In this document: piece after piece, positions 61,669 to 64,000 of the stretch
How positions within the stretch are numbered: the first letter of the stretch is position 1
How the letters are laid out: each line of letters begins with the position of its first letter
Assembly (NCBI RefSeq): GCF_022440805.1
Contig: NZ_JAKNTK010000001.1
Coordinates: 4,030,001-4,094,000, forward strand
DNA: 64,000 bases
DNA from: Holdemania massiliensis
Lineage (GTDB): Bacteria > Bacillota_I > Bacilli_A > Erysipelotrichales > Erysipelotrichaceae
Reading direction: 5' to 3'
Position numbers and translations under genes: made by a program
The notes under the pieces: model-generated
Databases searched by the model: none
What the model was told of the DNA's origin: nothing
Seen by the model: only the letters and a program-made list of their open reading frames with translations

Positions 61669-61758
61669 TTTTTTGTTCCGCTGCCTCTGAATTTTCCTGG
61701 ATTCGTCTGCCAAATCGAACGGGAAAAGCTTATAATAAGAGGCAGAGGGATAACAATC

Positions 61759-63699
61759 ATGCTTACTGCAATCGAAAGAAAAATTTTACAGCACATCTCT
61801 TACAGCGAGGGTTATGTCAGCGGGGAAGAATTAAGCAAACTGTGCAATGTTTCGATCAATACGATCCGCAAGGAAATCGAATTGATCAATCAGGAACTCA
61901 CTCACAGAGGATGTACGATTGAAACGAAAGTCGCAGTTGGCTATTCTTTGATCGTTCAGGATCCGGAAATCGCCGCGAGTTTTCTGACGCAGTCGCTGAA
62001 AGAATTCCGGCGTTTTGACTATTTGAACTATGCTGAGTATTCCACGGCTTATCTAATTACCTTGAAACTTCTGACCGCCTCCGCCTATACCTCGATTGAA
62101 TCGCTGGTCGACGCGTTATTCTGTTCCCGCAGTACGATTTTGCGAACTTTGGAGCAAGTCCAGACGATCCTCTCGCCGTTTGAGCTGGAAGTCAAAGTCC
62201 GGCGCAACTACGGCTTAATCCTGCAGGGCAGCGAATGGTCAAAGCGGCTTTGTTTGATTTTCATGCATAAAGTTTTCGTCCATGAAAACAAGCCGAAGAT
62301 TTATTCAGGAACCTTCGGCGCTTTGTTTTTAAATCAGACGGATTATCCGCAGACGCTGATGGATCAGGTTCAGACTTATTTCGGCAATCATTCCGACATC
62401 ACCATTCCCAATATCCATCTGATCAAGATTGTTCAGTACATTCTTCTAGCCCGGACTCGCTCTTATCATGCGGATGAAATCGATTATTCCCCGGATCAGC
62501 GTCAGAAAATCCAAAGCTTGCCGGCCTATCAGGCTGCCAATCAGCTATATAGCTTGCTTCCGGCGTATTTCCAGGAAAATCTGCAGGAAACTGACCGGTT
62601 GTCCCTGGCTGTGATGATCGCCTGCTGCATGACATTAAGAAGCACCGCTTTCATACCGGAGCCGCAGCGCCAGGCAATAATGACAGAAGTGCAGGAAATC
62701 TTGGCTTTCCTATCTCATTATTATGAATTAGACGGTTGTTTTGACGATCCTTTTTATGATGCCTTTGCCTGTTACCTCTATTGTCTGCATCTGAAAAAGG
62801 AGTTTCACTTCTCAACGGATTCGGAAGAGTTGACAACCTCCACGAAAGTCGGCTTATGGACAGCCGAGCTGTGCTCCTTATTTGCTTTATTCTATAAACA
62901 GAAATATGCGGTTCAGCTGGACGAAACAGACCTCACTGAGGCTTATTACATTCTAAACGCCGCAATCTATAAGCAGAATTATACCTTTGACAAGATGAAG
63001 GTCGCGGTTGTTTCCCGACAGGGTCGTTACTACAGTGAAAGCTTCGCGGTCCGGCTGATGATGCAGGCCAGCCGTTATCTGCGGCAGATCGAGATTTTGG
63101 AAGTAACAGAATTGTTTGATCCTTCCAAAACGGATTATGATGCGATCCTGACCGATCTGTATCCCGGTTCGCTGCCAGCTTGCGCCAAAACGGTGATTGA
63201 ACTAAACCATCATCCCAACGATGCGGTTTTTGAAGATTTAGCTCAGTTCCTTGTCTGCGATCTGAACCGCAAAGCACTCCCATTGTTTCCAAAACAGAAC
63301 TTCCACAAGACACATTTTTCTGATAAGCAGGCTGTCTATCATGCGATTTATAAACAAGTTCAGAATCAATTCAGCGATCAAGAGGAGTTCTTCCGTGATT
63401 TAGAGCTGCGTGACAGTTTTATCAGCAATGAGAAGAAACATGATCTGGTCTTGATTACCACGCTTGCCCTACGTACTCAGCAGCCCTGCTTTGAGGTGTT
63501 TGTCAACCGCAAGCCGATTTCTTGGAATCAAAACAAGGCACGCGTCTTTATTTTCTATCAATATGGCAACGGATGCCGAGAGAATGTCCAGAAGATAAGT
63601 CATCTGTTAAAGCAGTTCATCCATCAGAATCCCTTGTTTCTCAATACGCTCTATGATCAAAGCTATGAAGATATCGTATCCAATTTTAATATTCTTTAG
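61759..63699 (+). CDS. Second PRD-type regulator with degenerate PTS domains
   Basis: This 646-residue protein has the same plan as the regulator at 57225. The helix-turn-helix is ELSKLCNVSINTIRKEIELI (about 28-47), with a second winged helix near 113-150, PRD-like helices at about 190-410, and EIIB-like and EIIA-like ends. The EIIB-like loop reads VAVVSRQGRYYSES, with Ser where a phosphorylated Cys would be. The EIIA-like segment LVLITTLALRTQQPCFEVFV lacks the His present in its relative. It may regulate without accepting phosphate at these sites. A TATAAT lies upstream, and a terminator follows. Confidence 0.82.
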   Translation: MLTAIERKILQHISYSEGYVSGEELSKLCNVSINTIRKEIELINQELTHRGCTIETKVAVGYSLIVQDPEIAASFLTQSLKEFRRFDYLNYAEYSTAYLITLKLLTASAYTSIESLVDALFCSRSTILRTLEQVQTILSPFELEVKVRRNYGLILQGSEWSKRLCLIFMHKVFVHENKPKIYSGTFGALFLNQTDYPQTLMDQVQTYFGNHSDITIPNIHLIKIVQYILLARTRSYHADEIDYSPDQRQKIQSLPAYQAANQLYSLLPAYFQENLQETDRLSLAVMIACCMTLRSTAFIPEPQRQAIMTEVQEILAFLSHYYELDGCFDDPFYDAFACYLYCLHLKKEFHFSTDSEELTTSTKVGLWTAELCSLFALFYKQKYAVQLDETDLTEAYYILNAAIYKQNYTFDKMKVAVVSRQGRYYSESFAVRLMMQASRYLRQIEILEVTELFDPSKTDYDAILTDLYPGSLPACAKTVIELNHHPNDAVFEDLAQFLVCDLNRKALPLFPKQNFHKTHFSDKQAVYHAIYKQVQNQFSDQEEFFRDLELRDSFISNEKKHDLVLITTLALRTQQPCFEVFVNRKPISWNQNKARVFIFYQYGNGCRENVQKISHLLKQFIHQNPLFLNTLYDQSYEDIVSNFNIL

Positions 63700-63729
63700 C
63701 CTTGAGTAATGCAGAAATTATGCGAAAAA

Positions 63730-63772
63730 CAGAAGATTGAAAGTCTCTTCGCAGACTTCTTCTGCTTTTTTT
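63730..63772 (+). terminator. Terminator after the second PRD gene
   Basis: CAGAAGA (63730-63736) with TCTTCTG (63758-63764), plus an inner AAGTC/GACTT stem, then eight T. Confidence 0.8.
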
Positions 63773-63844
63773 TGCAGTTTTACGCCCTCAGTTTTAAGGG
63801 AAGCCATCGCCTTCTGCAGCCTTATTTCATCGGCTGTGTATTAG

Positions 63845-63880
63845 AACCGCTCAGGACTGTCATTGTCTGAGGGTTTTATA
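63845..63880 (+). terminator. Possible second terminator near the window end
   Basis: AACCGCTCAG and CTGAGGGTT (63845-63875) pair with one bulge, then TTAT. The rest of 63773-64000 is AT-rich and shows no gene. Confidence 0.4.
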
Positions 63881-64000
63881 TGTTTCTTATTAACCATACC
63901 TATAAAGAGCACTCTTCACTTATTTATAAGGGATTATCAAAGGAAAGATCTGTCACTCAAGCAAAGCAATTCTACCAATTAAAAATAAATATACTTTAGA

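Overview
The window looks like a chromosomal segment of a gut Bacillota (Firmicutes). It has strong AGGAGG-type ribosome sites, intrinsic terminators after most operons, TGG tryptophan codons with TGA used as stop, cre-like sites, two mannose-family PTS systems, PRD regulators and many lipoproteins. The moderate GC and the gene mix would fit Erysipelotrichia such as Holdemania or the Clostridium innocuum group, but that is inference. I saw no rRNA, tRNA, CRISPR array or intact insertion sequence.

Layout, left part. 1-3.9 kb: the start of a cut-off lipoprotein gene, a TetR regulator, an exported flavoprotein oxidoreductase, and queT preceded by a preQ1-I riboswitch. 4.0-6.6 kb: a self-contained TetR plus ABC exporter operon with matching operator palindromes. 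6.7-11.2 kb: small membrane proteins and a DinJ/YafQ-like toxin-antitoxin pair lying between two copies of a roughly 260-bp direct repeat; one copy is the end of an intact gene, the other a broken fragment. 11.5-14.8 kb: MoxR, DUF58 and DUF4129 genes. 14.9-17.4 kb: NUDIX, gamma-glutamyltransferase-like and TfoX-N genes. 17.9-21.6 kb: LCP protein, DUF554 protein and a Schlafen/AlbA_2 regulator.

Middle. 22.0-29.1 kb holds a likely Amadori-sugar (fructoselysine or glucoselysine) locus. It has mannose-family PTS IIA-IIB-IIC-IID, an FrlB-like deglycase, a HAD phosphatase, a second double-SIS protein and two GntR/UTRA regulators, with a cre site on the promoter. 29.3-46 kb holds surface and housekeeping functions: a MATE exporter, an LtaS-like sulfatase, a lipoprotein serine hydrolase, a HAD enzyme, a CPBP protease, an arylsulfate sulfotransferase lipoprotein, GpmI, an AraC-EamA-DUF2000 operon, and a Tat-lipoprotein nitroreductase facing a LysR gene. 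A GntR/UTRA pseudogene lies at 38.3 kb.

Right part. 47.1-50.3 kb is an AT-rich island with an XRE-TPR regulator and an ABC ATPase/permease pair. It lies between two degraded homologous scars and beside a 63-bp dispersed repeat, which points to acquisition. After a MATE exporter and an alkaline-ceramidase-like protein, 53.8-63.7 kb is a second mannose-family PTS locus. Its order is IIB-IIC-IID, an unrecognised 348-residue protein, a PRD regulator, IIA, a Cof-type HAD phosphatase, a NIF3-like protein and a second PRD regulator. The first regulator keeps candidate phosphorylatable residues in its PTS-like domains; the second seems to have lost them. The unrecognised protein in this operon is the best candidate for something not yet described.
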